NCBI RefSeq assembly: GCF_001428565.1
Contig: NZ_LMIA01000010.1
Span: forward strand, 494,306 to 558,305
From: Nocardioides sp. Root190
GTDB lineage: Bacteria > Actinomycetota > Actinomycetes > Propionibacteriales > Nocardioidaceae
DNA length: 64,000 bases
Direction: 5' to 3'
Below the pieces are notes generated by a model. It was not told the DNA's origin. It ran no database searches and worked only from the letters and a program-made list of their open reading frames with translations. Position 1 is the first letter of the stretch; each line of letters opens with the position of its first letter. Positions 16,494-25,156 of this stretch are shown piece after piece. The translations under genes and the position numbers were made by a program.

Positions 16494-17117
16494 TCACCCG
16501 GCCGGTACGCCGACAGTCGCAGCGCACAGCGCGGAGACCTCGTCCCAGCGACCCGCAGCGAGCAGGTCGGGCGGGACCATCCAGCTCCCGCCGACCGCGG
16601 CGACGGCGGGATGGGCGAGGTAGTCGACCGCGCTGTCGGCGGTGATCCCACCGGTGGGCAGGAACCGGACCTGCCGGAAGGCGGCGGCCAGCGCCTTGAT
16701 GGCCGGCAGTCCCCCGCTGGGCTCGGCCGGGAAGAACTTCACCAGGTCGAGGCCCAGGTCGAGCGCCTGCATGATCTCGCTGGCGGTGCTGACCCCGGGA
16801 AGCACCGGGAGGTCGAGCTCACGACAGCGCTCGACCACCGCGACGCTCAGGCCGGGACTCACCACGAAGCCGGCGCCGGACCTGTGGGCCAGGTCGACCT
16901 GCTCCGTGGTGAGCACCGTGCCGGCACCGACCACGAGGTCACCGCGATCGGCGAGCCGGCGCAGGACGGCCGCAGCGTCGGGCGACCGGAAGGTCACCTC
17001 GGCCACCGGGAGTCCGCCCGCGACCAGGGCCGCACCGAGAGGGTCCGCCTGTCGTACGTCATCGAGGACGACGACAGGCACCACCCGGTGCGACCCCAGG
17101 ACGGTGATCTCGTTCAT
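16494..17117 (-). CDS. eda: KDPG / KHG aldolase
   Basis: A 207-residue class I aldolase that splits 2-keto-3-deoxy-6-phosphogluconate into pyruvate and glyceraldehyde 3-phosphate. Conserved features: the catalytic Glu40 in VAEVTFRS, the GAGTVLT loop, PGVSTASEIMQAL, and the Schiff-base lysine Lys127 in KFFPAE. Start ATG 17117 overlaps the aldehyde dehydrogenase stop (ATGA). With the kinase downstream it forms the last two steps of the KDG pathway. Confidence 0.92.
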   Translation of the reverse strand: MNEITVLGSHRVVPVVVLDDVRQADPLGAALVAGGLPVAEVTFRSPDAAAVLRRLADRGDLVVGAGTVLTTEQVDLAHRSGAGFVVSPGLSVAVVERCRELDLPVLPGVSTASEIMQALDLGLDLVKFFPAEPSGGLPAIKALAAAFRQVRFLPTGGITADSAVDYLAHPAVAAVGGSWMVPPDLLAAGRWDEVSALCAATVGVPAG

Positions 17118-18607
17118 CGCAGCTCGGCGATGACCGTCTTGAGCTCGGTGTAGTCGTCGAGGCCGAAGGAGCCGAGCTCGCGACCCCACCCGGACTGCTT
17201 GAAGCCACCGCGCGGCAGGGTGACGTCGTCGGCGTGCCAGGTGTTGAGCCAGACCGTTCCGGCGCGCAGCTTGCTGCCGACCCGGTGCGCGGTGCCGAGG
17301 TCCTTGGACCACACACCGGCGGCGAGGCCGTAGACGGTGTTGTTGGCGGCCGCGACGACCTCGTCCTCGGTGTCGAACGGGATGGCGGTGATGACCGGGC
17401 CGAAGATCTCGTCGGTCTGGACGGCCATCTGCTCGGTGACGTCGGTGATCAGGGTGGGCGAGAAGAAGTAGCCGCGGTCGGCGGCGGAGTCCGCGCTCCC
17501 GGCCGCCAGCGTGGCGCCGTCGGCGACCGCGCCACGGACGTAGCCCATGACCTTCTCGTGCTGCTCCTGGGAGACCAGCGGACCCATCGTCGTGGCGGGG
17601 TCGAAGGCGTCACCGACCTTGATCGCCTTCGCGGCTGCTGCCACTCCGGCGATGACCTCGTCGAAGACCTCGCGCTGGACGTAGAGGCGCGAGCCGTTGA
17701 CGCAGCACTGGCCCTCGTTGAAGTAGCCGGCCAGCGCGGCACCGGCGATCGCGGCCTCGAGGTCGGCGTCGTTGAAGATGATGTTGGGGGCCTTGCCACC
17801 CAGCTCCAGCGAGACCTTCTTGAGGTTCCTCGAGGCGCCCGCGGCGATCTTCTTGCCGACCTCGGTGCTGCCGGTGAAGGCGACCTTGTCCACGTCGGCG
17901 TGGTCGACGAGGGCCGCACCCGCGTCGCCGAAGCCGGGCAGGATGTTGACGACGCCGGCGGGGACGCCGGCGTCGAGCAGCAGCTGGCCGAGACGGAGCG
18001 CGGTCAGCGGGGTCTGCTCGGCAGGCTTGAGCACGACGGTGTTGCCGGCCGTGATCGACGGGACGATCTTGAAGGCGGCCATCGTCAGCGGGAAGTTCCA
18101 CGGAACGATGCCGGCCACGACGCCGATCGCCTCACGACGGGTGTAGGCGTGGAACTCGCGCCCGGGCACCGACATCGGGATGGTGGTGCCCTCCATCTTG
18201 GTGGCCCAGCCGGCGAAGTAGCGGAACAGCTCGGCCGCGACCCCGGCGTCGCCGCGCGCGGAGGCCAGGCTCTTGCCGTTGTCGAGGGACTCGAGCTGGG
18301 CGAACTCCTCGACGTGCTCGTCGATCAGGTCGCCGATGCGCCACAGGAGGTGCGAGCGGTCGCGCGGGGTCATCTTCGACCACGGCGAGCCGGCCTCGAA
18401 GGCGTTGCGGGCCGCGACGACCGCACGGTCGGCGTCGATGGCCGAGGCCTGCGCGACCTGCGTGATCACCTCTTCGGTGGCGGGGTTCACGGTGTCGAAG
18501 GTCCGACCGTCCTTGGCGTCGACCCATTCCCCGTCGATCAGCAGCTGCCGGGGGGAGGAGATGAACGAACGGACGGCGGGCAGGAGGGAGGAGCTGGTGA
18601 TGGTCAT
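17114..18607 (-). CDS. NAD(P)-dependent aldehyde dehydrogenase
   Basis: A 497-residue ALDH-superfamily enzyme with the general-base Glu in LELGGKAPNIIF (residues about 265-276), the catalytic Cys in GQCCVNGSRL (about 298-307), the GSTEVGKKIA nucleotide-binding segment and the EIFGPVI motif. Closest in style to betaine-aldehyde/phenylacetaldehyde dehydrogenases, but substrate cannot be read from sequence. In this operon it may oxidise a sugar-derived aldehyde to the acid, for example an aldehyde from the co-located galactose-oxidase-like enzyme or a semialdehyde from sugar-acid breakdown. An AGGAAAGG sequence precedes the ATG. Confidence 0.88.
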   Translation of the reverse strand: MTITSSSLLPAVRSFISSPRQLLIDGEWVDAKDGRTFDTVNPATEEVITQVAQASAIDADRAVVAARNAFEAGSPWSKMTPRDRSHLLWRIGDLIDEHVEEFAQLESLDNGKSLASARGDAGVAAELFRYFAGWATKMEGTTIPMSVPGREFHAYTRREAIGVVAGIVPWNFPLTMAAFKIVPSITAGNTVVLKPAEQTPLTALRLGQLLLDAGVPAGVVNILPGFGDAGAALVDHADVDKVAFTGSTEVGKKIAAGASRNLKKVSLELGGKAPNIIFNDADLEAAIAGAALAGYFNEGQCCVNGSRLYVQREVFDEVIAGVAAAAKAIKVGDAFDPATTMGPLVSQEQHEKVMGYVRGAVADGATLAAGSADSAADRGYFFSPTLITDVTEQMAVQTDEIFGPVITAIPFDTEDEVVAAANNTVYGLAAGVWSKDLGTAHRVGSKLRAGTVWLNTWHADDVTLPRGGFKQSGWGRELGSFGLDDYTELKTVIAELR

Positions 18608-18665
18608 GATGCCTTTCCTTGGCGAGCGGCGGAGATCGTGCGTCGTACGGGGGAACGAGGATGGG

Positions 18666-19661
18666 CTACTTGATGATCAGCACCTTCGAGCGGTCGAGGG
18701 TGAGGGCGACGGCGGCGACGATGATCGCGCCGTACAGGATCTGCTCGTACGCCGACGGGACGCCCACGATGGGCAGTCCGACCCGGAGCAGGGTGACGAC
18801 CAGGGCACCGGCGACGCTGCGCCACAGGCTGCCGTGGCCACCGGTGATCGCGGTGCCACCGACGACGATCGCGGCGACGGCGGGCAGGAGCAGGTTGTCG
18901 GCCATGGTCGGGTTGCCGCTGAAGTTGCGCGACACCAGCATCACCGCGGCCAGGCCGGCGCAGGCACCGGAGATGCAGAACGCACCGATCTTGACCAGGT
19001 CGACGGGCGCGCCGGCGAGGCGGGCGGCGGACTCGGAGTAGCCGGTCGCCGTGATCCAGCTGCCGATCGGGGTGAACCGGACGATCAGCCCGAGCACCGC
19101 GACCACGAGGACCGCGACGGCCACCGACATCGGGATGTGGGTGGCGACGTACAGGTTGAGCCAGCTGATCGTGGAGTCGTCGTCGACCGGGACGGTGCCG
19201 GCGTCGGAGACGACCAGCGCGATCGCGGAGAAGATGCTCATCCCGCCGAGGGTGACGATGAAGGACGGGATCCTCAGGACGACGTGGGCGATGCCCTGGA
19301 CGGCGCCGATGGCGGCCGCGGCCAGGATCACCGCCGGGGTCGCGAGGCCACCGAGACCAGGCAGCCACAGGGCCAGGAACACCGTCGACAGCGAAGCCAT
19401 CGCGGCGATCGACAGGTCGATGCCACCGCACAGCACGACCAGGGTCGCGCCGGCGGCGAGCACGATCAACGGCGCCGCGGTCATGGCGGCCGCGGTGAGG
19501 CTGCGCTGGGTGAAGAAGCCCGGGTCGGCGATGGTGAGGGCGGTCAGGAGCGCCACCAGCGCGATGAGCGGCATGAACGACGTCACCCGGCTCGCGACGG
19601 TGGGCCGGTGGGCCGCGACGGGCGCCTCGGCCGTCGGCTTCGCAACGACGGGGGTGCTCAT
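18666..19661 (-). CDS. CUT2-family sugar ABC transporter permease (RbsC-like)
   Basis: A 331-residue inner-membrane permease with 8-10 hydrophobic helices and the CGGIDLSIAAMASLS and GGTAITGGHGSLWRSVAGAL signatures of RbsC/XylH-type permeases. Start ATG 19661 overlaps the ATP-binding protein stop (ATGA). It is one of two permeases in this importer, so the channel may be a heterodimer. 58 untranslated bases separate it from the downstream aldehyde dehydrogenase. Confidence 0.9.
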   Translation of the reverse strand: MSTPVVAKPTAEAPVAAHRPTVASRVTSFMPLIALVALLTALTIADPGFFTQRSLTAAAMTAAPLIVLAAGATLVVLCGGIDLSIAAMASLSTVFLALWLPGLGGLATPAVILAAAAIGAVQGIAHVVLRIPSFIVTLGGMSIFSAIALVVSDAGTVPVDDDSTISWLNLYVATHIPMSVAVAVLVVAVLGLIVRFTPIGSWITATGYSESAARLAGAPVDLVKIGAFCISGACAGLAAVMLVSRNFSGNPTMADNLLLPAVAAIVVGGTAITGGHGSLWRSVAGALVVTLLRVGLPIVGVPSAYEQILYGAIIVAAVALTLDRSKVLIIK

Positions 19662-21187
19662 ACCATCTCCTTGACCAGGTCGAGGGGCGTCGGCTTGGCG
19701 CCCGAGGGGCAGGGCACCTGGGTCGCGACCTTGCCGTCGTTCATCACGAGGATCCGGTCGGCCATGCCGATCGCCTCCTCCAGGCTGTCGGCCAGCAGGA
19801 CGGTCGCGACGCCGTTGTTGGAAAGCTCCCGCATCAGGCGGTAGACCTCCGAGCGGGCGCCGATGTCGAGGCCACGGGTCGGGTGGTCGAGCAGCAGCAA
19901 CCGGATGTCGCCGCCGACCAGCCATCGGGCCAGGACGACCTTCTGCTGGTTGCCACCGGAGAGTCGCTGGATCGCGGTGCCGCGGTGCGGGGTGCGGATG
20001 GAGAGGCGACTGATCCAGCCGTCGACCAGGGAGGCCTGCTTGCGCGGGGACACGATCGGCCCCGAGCAACGGGCCTGCTGGCGGGTGAGGGTCATGTTCT
20101 CGGCGACCGACATCGGTCCGACCATGCCCTCGATCTTGCGCTCGGCGGGGACGTAGCCGATCCCAGCGGCGCAGGCGGCACGGGTGCCGGAGAGCTGCAG
20201 CACCTCGCCGTCGAGGGTGACCTCGCCGGACGTCGTGGGCTCGGCGCCGAAGAGGGCCCGGCAGACGTCCTCGCGGCCGGAGCCGTGGACGCCCACGATC
20301 GCGACGATCTCCCCCGCGTGGACGTCGAGGTCGACGTCGCGGAAGGTCTTGCCGGACATGCCCCGCACGGTGAGCCGCGGACGCGGCTCCTCAGGGCGCT
20401 CGGCCAGACCGTCGTGGTAGTGGTCCTCGGAGCCGGTGGAGCCGATCATCATTCGGTGCAGCTCGGTCGGCTCCGCACCGGCGGCCTTCACCTCGCCGAC
20501 GGACTGGCCACCGCGCAGCACGGCCACCCGGTCGCACACGTCGAGCACCTCGTCGAGGCGGTGCGAGACGAAGATGACGGATGCGAACTCGCGCAGCCGG
20601 CGGATCTGGGTGAAGAGGGTCTCGATCTCCTTCGACTCCAGCACCGAGGTCGGCTCGTCGAGGATGATCACCGGCGAGTGCTGGCTGCGCTGCTCGATCC
20701 GCAGCACCTTCGCGATCTCGACCATCTGGCGGTCGGCGAAGGAGAGGGACTCGGTGCGCGCCAGCGGGTCGATGTGAGACCCGATCTTGTCGAGCTGCTC
20801 CTGGGCGAGCTTGCGCATCGTCTCCCAGCGGTAGACGCCCCGTCGTACGCCGAGACCTTCGGAACCGAGCACGATGTTCTCGGCGGCCGTGAGGTTCGGG
20901 ACGAGCGACTGCTCCTGGAAGACCATGCCGATGCCGTGGTTGGCGGCGTCGACGACGCTGCGCAGCTTCACCTTCTCGCCGCGGACGTAGATGTCGCCGG
21001 CATCCGGCTTCACCAGACCGACGAGGGCCTTGAGCAGCGTCGACTTGCCGGCGCCGTTCTCGCCCGCCAGACCGAGCACCTCGTTCTGGTTGACGACGAA
21101 GTCGATCCCGTCGAGCGCCTTGACGCCCGGGTAGTGCTTGACGAGTCCGCGCACCTCGAGCGCGGGCACGGTCGCCGGGTTGGGCAC
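19658..21187 (-). CDS. CUT2-family sugar ABC transporter ATP-binding protein
   Basis: A 509-residue duplicated ATPase of the RbsA/XylG/MglA type. First domain: Walker A GENGAGKSTLLKAL, signature LSFADRQMVEIAKVL, Walker B VIILDEP. Second domain: degenerate Walker A (GVHGSGREDVC) and signature LSGGNQQKVVLARWL, as usual in this family. The start GTG 21187 is preferred over the GTG at 21217 because AAGGAGG lies five bases upstream of it, while the upstream GTG only overlaps the previous stop. It energises uptake by the two permeases on either side. Confidence 0.9.
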   Translation of the reverse strand: MPNPATVPALEVRGLVKHYPGVKALDGIDFVVNQNEVLGLAGENGAGKSTLLKALVGLVKPDAGDIYVRGEKVKLRSVVDAANHGIGMVFQEQSLVPNLTAAENIVLGSEGLGVRRGVYRWETMRKLAQEQLDKIGSHIDPLARTESLSFADRQMVEIAKVLRIEQRSQHSPVIILDEPTSVLESKEIETLFTQIRRLREFASVIFVSHRLDEVLDVCDRVAVLRGGQSVGEVKAAGAEPTELHRMMIGSTGSEDHYHDGLAERPEEPRPRLTVRGMSGKTFRDVDLDVHAGEIVAIVGVHGSGREDVCRALFGAEPTTSGEVTLDGEVLQLSGTRAACAAGIGYVPAERKIEGMVGPMSVAENMTLTRQQARCSGPIVSPRKQASLVDGWISRLSIRTPHRGTAIQRLSGGNQQKVVLARWLVGGDIRLLLLDHPTRGLDIGARSEVYRLMRELSNNGVATVLLADSLEEAIGMADRILVMNDGKVATQVPCPSGAKPTPLDLVKEMV

Positions 21188-21192
21188 CGTGA

Positions 21193-21199
21193 CCTCCTT
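21193..21199 (-). promoter_or_regulatory. strong ribosome binding site selecting the ATPase start
   Basis: AAGGAGG on the minus strand, five bases before GTG 21187. It makes the ten residues encoded from GTG 21217 probably untranslated. Confidence 0.7.
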
Positions 21200-21213
21200 G
21201 TGGGCGTGGATGC

Positions 21214-22221
21214 TCACTTGACCACCTGGTTCCTGCGACGTTGCGGAAGGACGGCCGCGGCAACCGCGGCGACGACGATGAGGCCCTGGACGCCGCCCTG
21301 CCAGTACGGGCTGACGCCGACCTGCACGAGTCCGTTGGTGAGCACCATGATCAGCAGGACGCCGACGGCGGAGTGCAGGACACCGCCGCGGCCTCCGGTG
21401 AGCAGCGTGCCGCCGACGACGGCTGCGGTGATGGCGGAGAAGTCGTAGCCGTCACCGGCCTGGACGAGTCCGGCGCCCAGCTGGCTGGTCACCATCACCC
21501 CGCCGAGCCCGTAGAAGGCACCGGCGAGGGTGAACACGGCGACCTTGTACGGCGCCACCTTCACACCCGAGAGGGCGAGCACCTCCTCGGCGCCGCCGAT
21601 CGCGAAGGCGTAGCGGCCCAGGCGGGTGTAGCGCTGGATCAGCCAGCCGACCGCGATGCAGACGACCGCGATCCAGGCGAGCCAGGAGAACCCGAGGAGC
21701 CGCTCGGTCGCCCAGCTCTCGAGCATGGCGTCGGAGATGTTCGGCTGGACCCCGTTGAACATGAGGGTGGCGATGCCGAGTCCCACGGCGGAGACGCCGA
21801 GGGTGGTCATGAAGGACGGCACCTTCAACAGCACCAGGGCCAGGCCGCTGACGGCACCGAGGGCGGCGCCGAGCAGGATCGCGATCGCGATCCCGAGCAG
21901 GCCGAAGTCGTTGCCGTTGCGGTTGTTCTCCACCAGGAGTGCGACTGCGAGCGCGGAGGCACCCATCACTCCGGCTGCCGAGAGGTCGATCGACCCCATC
22001 ATCAGCACGAAGGTGATGCCACAGGTGACGACGGCCAGCACGGCGGCCGTGTCGAAGATGTTCTGGATGTTCGCGACGCCGCGGAACTGCGGGCTCAGCG
22101 CCGCGAACACCACGAAGATCACCACGAGTGCGATCGGGGGACCTGCGTCCCGGAACGACACCCCCCGCCGAGGCTGGGGGCGCGTCGCGACGACGTCGAC
22201 GTCCTCGGCGGGGGATGTCAT
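21214..22221 (-). CDS. CUT2-family sugar ABC transporter permease, second subunit
   Basis: A 335-residue RbsC-like permease with GSIDLSAAGVMGASALAVAL and GGTLLTGGRGGVLHSAVGVLL signatures and about nine membrane helices. ATG 22221 starts two bases after the binding-protein stop; an in-frame GTG at 22227 overlapping that stop is an alternative. It differs clearly in sequence from the other permease, so the pair is not a recent duplication. Confidence 0.9.
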   Translation of the reverse strand: MTSPAEDVDVVATRPQPRRGVSFRDAGPPIALVVIFVVFAALSPQFRGVANIQNIFDTAAVLAVVTCGITFVLMMGSIDLSAAGVMGASALAVALLVENNRNGNDFGLLGIAIAILLGAALGAVSGLALVLLKVPSFMTTLGVSAVGLGIATLMFNGVQPNISDAMLESWATERLLGFSWLAWIAVVCIAVGWLIQRYTRLGRYAFAIGGAEEVLALSGVKVAPYKVAVFTLAGAFYGLGGVMVTSQLGAGLVQAGDGYDFSAITAAVVGGTLLTGGRGGVLHSAVGVLLIMVLTNGLVQVGVSPYWQGGVQGLIVVAAVAAAVLPQRRRNQVVK

Positions 22222-22223
22222 GG

Positions 22224-23303
22224 TCACGACAGCGGACCAGCCACGCGGTTGAAGACGTTGTCGCACTCGAAGTCGGCCGGGTCGGTGGCCGGCGTCGCGA
22301 AGTCGGCGACGTTGTCGTCGGTGATCAGGAACTGCTCGGCGAAGAACGCACGGTTGTCCTCCGGCAGCTTGTCGACGTCGATCTCGCCGATCGCGGCGCA
22401 GTAGCCGATGGCCAGGCCGATACCGCCCTGCCACGGACCGTCGCTCGAGACCGTCGCGGTCATCGAGCCGTCCTGGATCGCGGTGAGGGCGTCCGGCACC
22501 GCGTCGATGCCGACGACGGCGACGTCACCGTCGCGACCGGCCTGCTTGAGGGCCTCCAGCGCGCCGAGCGCCATGTCGTCGTTCGCCGCCCAGATGCCCT
22601 TGACCTTCTCACCGTGCTTGGCGAGCAGGGTCTTGGTGACCTCGAGCGCCTCCGCACGGGAGAAGTTGGCGGTCTGGTCGTCGAGCAGCGTCATGCCGGA
22701 GTTCTTGGCCAGCGATGCCTCCAGGCCCGCGAAGCGGTCCTTGGCCGCGGCGGTGTCGAGGACACCCTGCAGGGCGATGATGCCGCCCTCGCCGCCCATC
22801 GCCTCGGCGAGTGCGTCGCCGATCTGCTGGCCGGACTCCTCGCCGTTGTAGGTGAGGTGGCTGACCCAGCGGTCGTACTCGCCCGGGTCGAGGTCGGCGG
22901 GCTTGTTCCACTGCGTCACCAGGTAGGCGCCGGCCTGGTCGGCTCCCTTGACGATCGGGGTGGTGTCGGCGTCGCCGTTCGGAAGGACGTTCATGACCAG
23001 GCACTCGGTGTCGCCGGCGAGGAGCTGGCGGATCTGCTCCTGCTGCTTGGTCGAGTCGCCGTCGTAGGTGAGTCGCTCCTGCTCGAGGTCCACGGACTCG
23101 GCGAAGGCGTCGCCGCCGTCCAGCCACGCGGCCTCGTAGGGGTTGGACTCGTTGCGGACCTGGCCGACGAGCGTGATGTCGGCGGGGTCGCACGAACCGG
23201 CGTCGCCGGATGCGGTCGAGCTGCCCTCGCTGCAGCCGGCCAGGGCCACAGCCGCCAGGCTGAGGCTGAACAGCGCGGCGACGGGACGGGAGATGCGGGT
23301 CAT
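22224..23303 (-). CDS. sugar ABC transporter substrate-binding lipoprotein
   Basis: A 359-residue periplasmic-binding protein of the RbsB type anchored as a lipoprotein: signal sequence with lipobox LAGC (Cys about residue 23) followed by a Ser/Gly-rich linker. The ligand domain includes QQEQIRQLLAGDTECLVMNV and GIWAANDDMALGALEAL, typical of family 1 binding proteins. An AGGA site precedes the ATG at 23303. Its ligand is probably the sugar acid or sugar handled by the locus. 106 bases separate it from kduD with no gene between. Confidence 0.9.
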   Translation of the reverse strand: MTRISRPVAALFSLSLAAVALAGCSEGSSTASGDAGSCDPADITLVGQVRNESNPYEAAWLDGGDAFAESVDLEQERLTYDGDSTKQQEQIRQLLAGDTECLVMNVLPNGDADTTPIVKGADQAGAYLVTQWNKPADLDPGEYDRWVSHLTYNGEESGQQIGDALAEAMGGEGGIIALQGVLDTAAAKDRFAGLEASLAKNSGMTLLDDQTANFSRAEALEVTKTLLAKHGEKVKGIWAANDDMALGALEALKQAGRDGDVAVVGIDAVPDALTAIQDGSMTATVSSDGPWQGGIGLAIGYCAAIGEIDVDKLPEDNRAFFAEQFLITDDNVADFATPATDPADFECDNVFNRVAGPLS

Positions 23304-23409
23304 CGTTGATCCTCGTTTCTTGGTGCCGATGGTGCGGCAAGTGGGGTGGTGAGAGAAGAGGAGGGTGGGAATTCGTCGCCCCGAGCGGCGTGGGAGGTGT
23401 CGGACCGGG

Positions 23410-24177
23410 TCAACGAGCCATCCAGCCCCCGTCGACGACGAGGACGTGTCCGTTGACGTAGTCCGCTGCGGGAGAGGCCAGGAAGACGGCGGCTCCGGCG
23501 ACATCGCGAGCCGTGCCCCACCGACCGGCGGGGATCCGGTCGAGGATCGCGCGGGAGCGGTCCTCGTCGGCGCGGAGCGCGGTGGTGTTGTCGGTCGCCA
23601 TGTAGCCCGGCGCGATCGCGTTGACCTGGACGCCGTACTGGCCCCACTCGTTGGCCAGTGCCTTGGTGATGCCGGCGACGCCGTGCTTGCTGGCGGCGTA
23701 CGACACGACGCGGATGCCGCCCTGGAAGGCGAGCAGGCTGGCGACGCTGACGATCTTGCCGCTGCCGCGCTCGACCATCTGGCGGCCGAAGTGCTGGCTC
23801 AGGAAGAACAGACCGCTGAGGTTGATGTCGACGACCTTGTTCCACGCCTCCGGCGTGACGTCGACGGTGTCCTCGCGGTCGATGATCCCGGCGTTGTTGA
23901 CCAGGATGTCGACCTGACGGCGGGAGGTGAGCTCCGCGCTGACCCGGGCGATCGCGTCGTGGTCGGAGACGTCGAGGTCGATGACCTCCACGTCGCGACC
24001 GAGGTCGCGGATCTCCTTCTCGGTCTCGGTCTGGCTGCCGGGCAGCCCGATCAGGACCAGGTCGGCACCGGCCTCGGCGAGGCCGACGGCCACCGCCTGG
24101 CCCAGGCCACGCCCGGCGCCGGTGACGGCCGCGAGTCGACCGCTCAGGTCGAAGGGGGAGGACGCTGCGGCACTCAC
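23410..24177 (-). CDS. kduD: KduD-type 2-deoxy-D-gluconate 3-dehydrogenase (SDR)
   Basis: A 255-residue classical short-chain dehydrogenase: TGAGRGLGQAVAVGL cofactor loop, NNAGIIDRED, catalytic Ser (SVASLLAF) and YAASKHG Tyr-Lys pair, and APGYMATDNTTALR, which is characteristic of KduD. It reduces 3-deoxy-D-glycero-2,5-hexodiulosonate to 2-keto-3-deoxygluconate, the product of KduI and the substrate of the kinase in this locus. Start GTG 24177 overlaps the kduI stop (GTGA). Confidence 0.88.
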   Translation of the reverse strand: MSAAASSPFDLSGRLAAVTGAGRGLGQAVAVGLAEAGADLVLIGLPGSQTETEKEIRDLGRDVEVIDLDVSDHDAIARVSAELTSRRQVDILVNNAGIIDREDTVDVTPEAWNKVVDINLSGLFFLSQHFGRQMVERGSGKIVSVASLLAFQGGIRVVSYAASKHGVAGITKALANEWGQYGVQVNAIAPGYMATDNTTALRADEDRSRAILDRIPAGRWGTARDVAGAAVFLASPAADYVNGHVLVVDGGWMAR

Positions 24178-24989
24178 AGCGTGTCCAGCGCGACGCCGTC
24201 GAGGTCGGTGTAGACGTTGTTCTCGCCCGTCATTGCCCAGATGAAGGCGTAGGAGCCGGTGCCGGCGCCCGAGTGGATCGACCACGGCGGGGAGATGACG
24301 CCCTGGCGGTTGCCGACCACGAGGTGGCGGGTCGCGCCGGGCTGGCCCAGGAAGTGGAAGACCCGGTCCTCCTCGGCGAGGTCGACGTACATGTAGACCT
24401 CGGTGCGCCGGTCGTGCAGGTGCGGGGGCATCGTGTTCCACACCGAGCCGTTGGCGATCACGGTGACACCGAACTGGAGACCGTAGGTCTGCAGCTCCTG
24501 GCCCCACGCGTAGCGGTAGAGGCTGCGGACGCTGGCGCCACCGTCGGTGCCGATCTCGACCGGCTCGACCTCGTCGTGCTTGAGGATCGTCGTCGGGTAC
24601 GTCGTGCCGGCGGGCACGGAGACGAAGTAGAAGACCGCGTCGTCACCGGTGAAGGAGACCTCGCTGCCACGACCGACGTAGAGACCGTCGAGGTGGCCGA
24701 GCTCGAACTTCTCGCCGTCGACCAGCACGTGGCCGGTCTCGGCGACGTTGATGATGCCGAGCTCGCGGCGCTCGAGGTGTGAGGTCGTGCCGAGCACGTC
24801 CCACGCGGGGAGGTCGAGGCGCTCGCCCGAGGGGACCGCGCCGCCGACGACCATGCGGTCGTCGTGGGTGTAGACCGCACGCACCTCGCCGGCACCGAAG
24901 AGGTCCTCGAGGAGGAAATTCTCGCGCAGGTCCTCGGCGCGGGAGGTCTCCACGCTCGACGGAGAAGTCGAATATCGGACCTGGATCAC
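24174..24989 (-). CDS. kduI: 5-keto-4-deoxyuronate isomerase
   Basis: A 271-residue cupin-type isomerase (family length about 278). It begins VIQVRYSTSPS and shows the KduI metal site MPPHLHDRRTEVYMY (two His and Glu), with a later His in PPWSIHSGAG, and VHSGAG/EEDRVFHFLGQP segments typical of KduI. It converts 5-dehydro-4-deoxy-D-glucuronate to 3-deoxy-D-glycero-2,5-hexodiulosonate in breakdown of unsaturated uronates; E. coli KduI can also act on hexuronates. GTG 24989 is chosen because AAGGAGC lies just upstream. First gene of the minus-strand operon, divergent from the IclR regulator. Confidence 0.92.
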   Translation of the reverse strand: MIQVRYSTSPSSVETSRAEDLRENFLLEDLFGAGEVRAVYTHDDRMVVGGAVPSGERLDLPAWDVLGTTSHLERRELGIINVAETGHVLVDGEKFELGHLDGLYVGRGSEVSFTGDDAVFYFVSVPAGTTYPTTILKHDEVEPVEIGTDGGASVRSLYRYAWGQELQTYGLQFGVTVIANGSVWNTMPPHLHDRRTEVYMYVDLAEEDRVFHFLGQPGATRHLVVGNRQGVISPPWSIHSGAGTGSYAFIWAMTGENNVYTDLDGVALDTL

Positions 24990-25015
24990 AAGAGCTCCTT
25001 GGTTTCGTGAACTGC

Positions 25016-25031
25016 GTTCGTATCTGTGAAC
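25016..25031. promoter_or_regulatory. candidate IclR operator between kduI and its regulator
   Basis: GTTCGTATCTGTGAAC, arms GTTCG/TGAAC around six bases, 27 bases upstream of the kduI start. A further half-site (TTTCGTGAAC) lies at 25003-25012. Placement fits repression of the sugar-acid operon. Confidence 0.6.
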
Positions 25032-25078
25032 CGAGAACTTACACGTGACGCCCGTCACGGTCAAGGGGTTGAACTTCA

Positions 25079-25094
25079 GTCCATGTATGTGAAA
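25079..25094. promoter_or_regulatory. candidate IclR operator, regulator-proximal
   Basis: GTCCATGTATGTGAAA, a weaker match to the same motif that shares the centre TGTATG with the site at 26001. It lies 63 bases before the IclR ATG and could mediate autoregulation. Confidence 0.45.
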
Positions 25095-25156
25095 CAGCAG
25101 GTACAGTCGAGGACACATCCGTGCGCAGCGCGCGCACGCCGACGAGGAGTGGGCCC

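Noticed and set aside
19658..20069. N-terminal extension of the first permease upstream of 19661
   Set aside because: The extra residues are an out-of-frame reading of the ABC ATPase; the ATG at 19661 overlapping the ATPase stop is the proper start.
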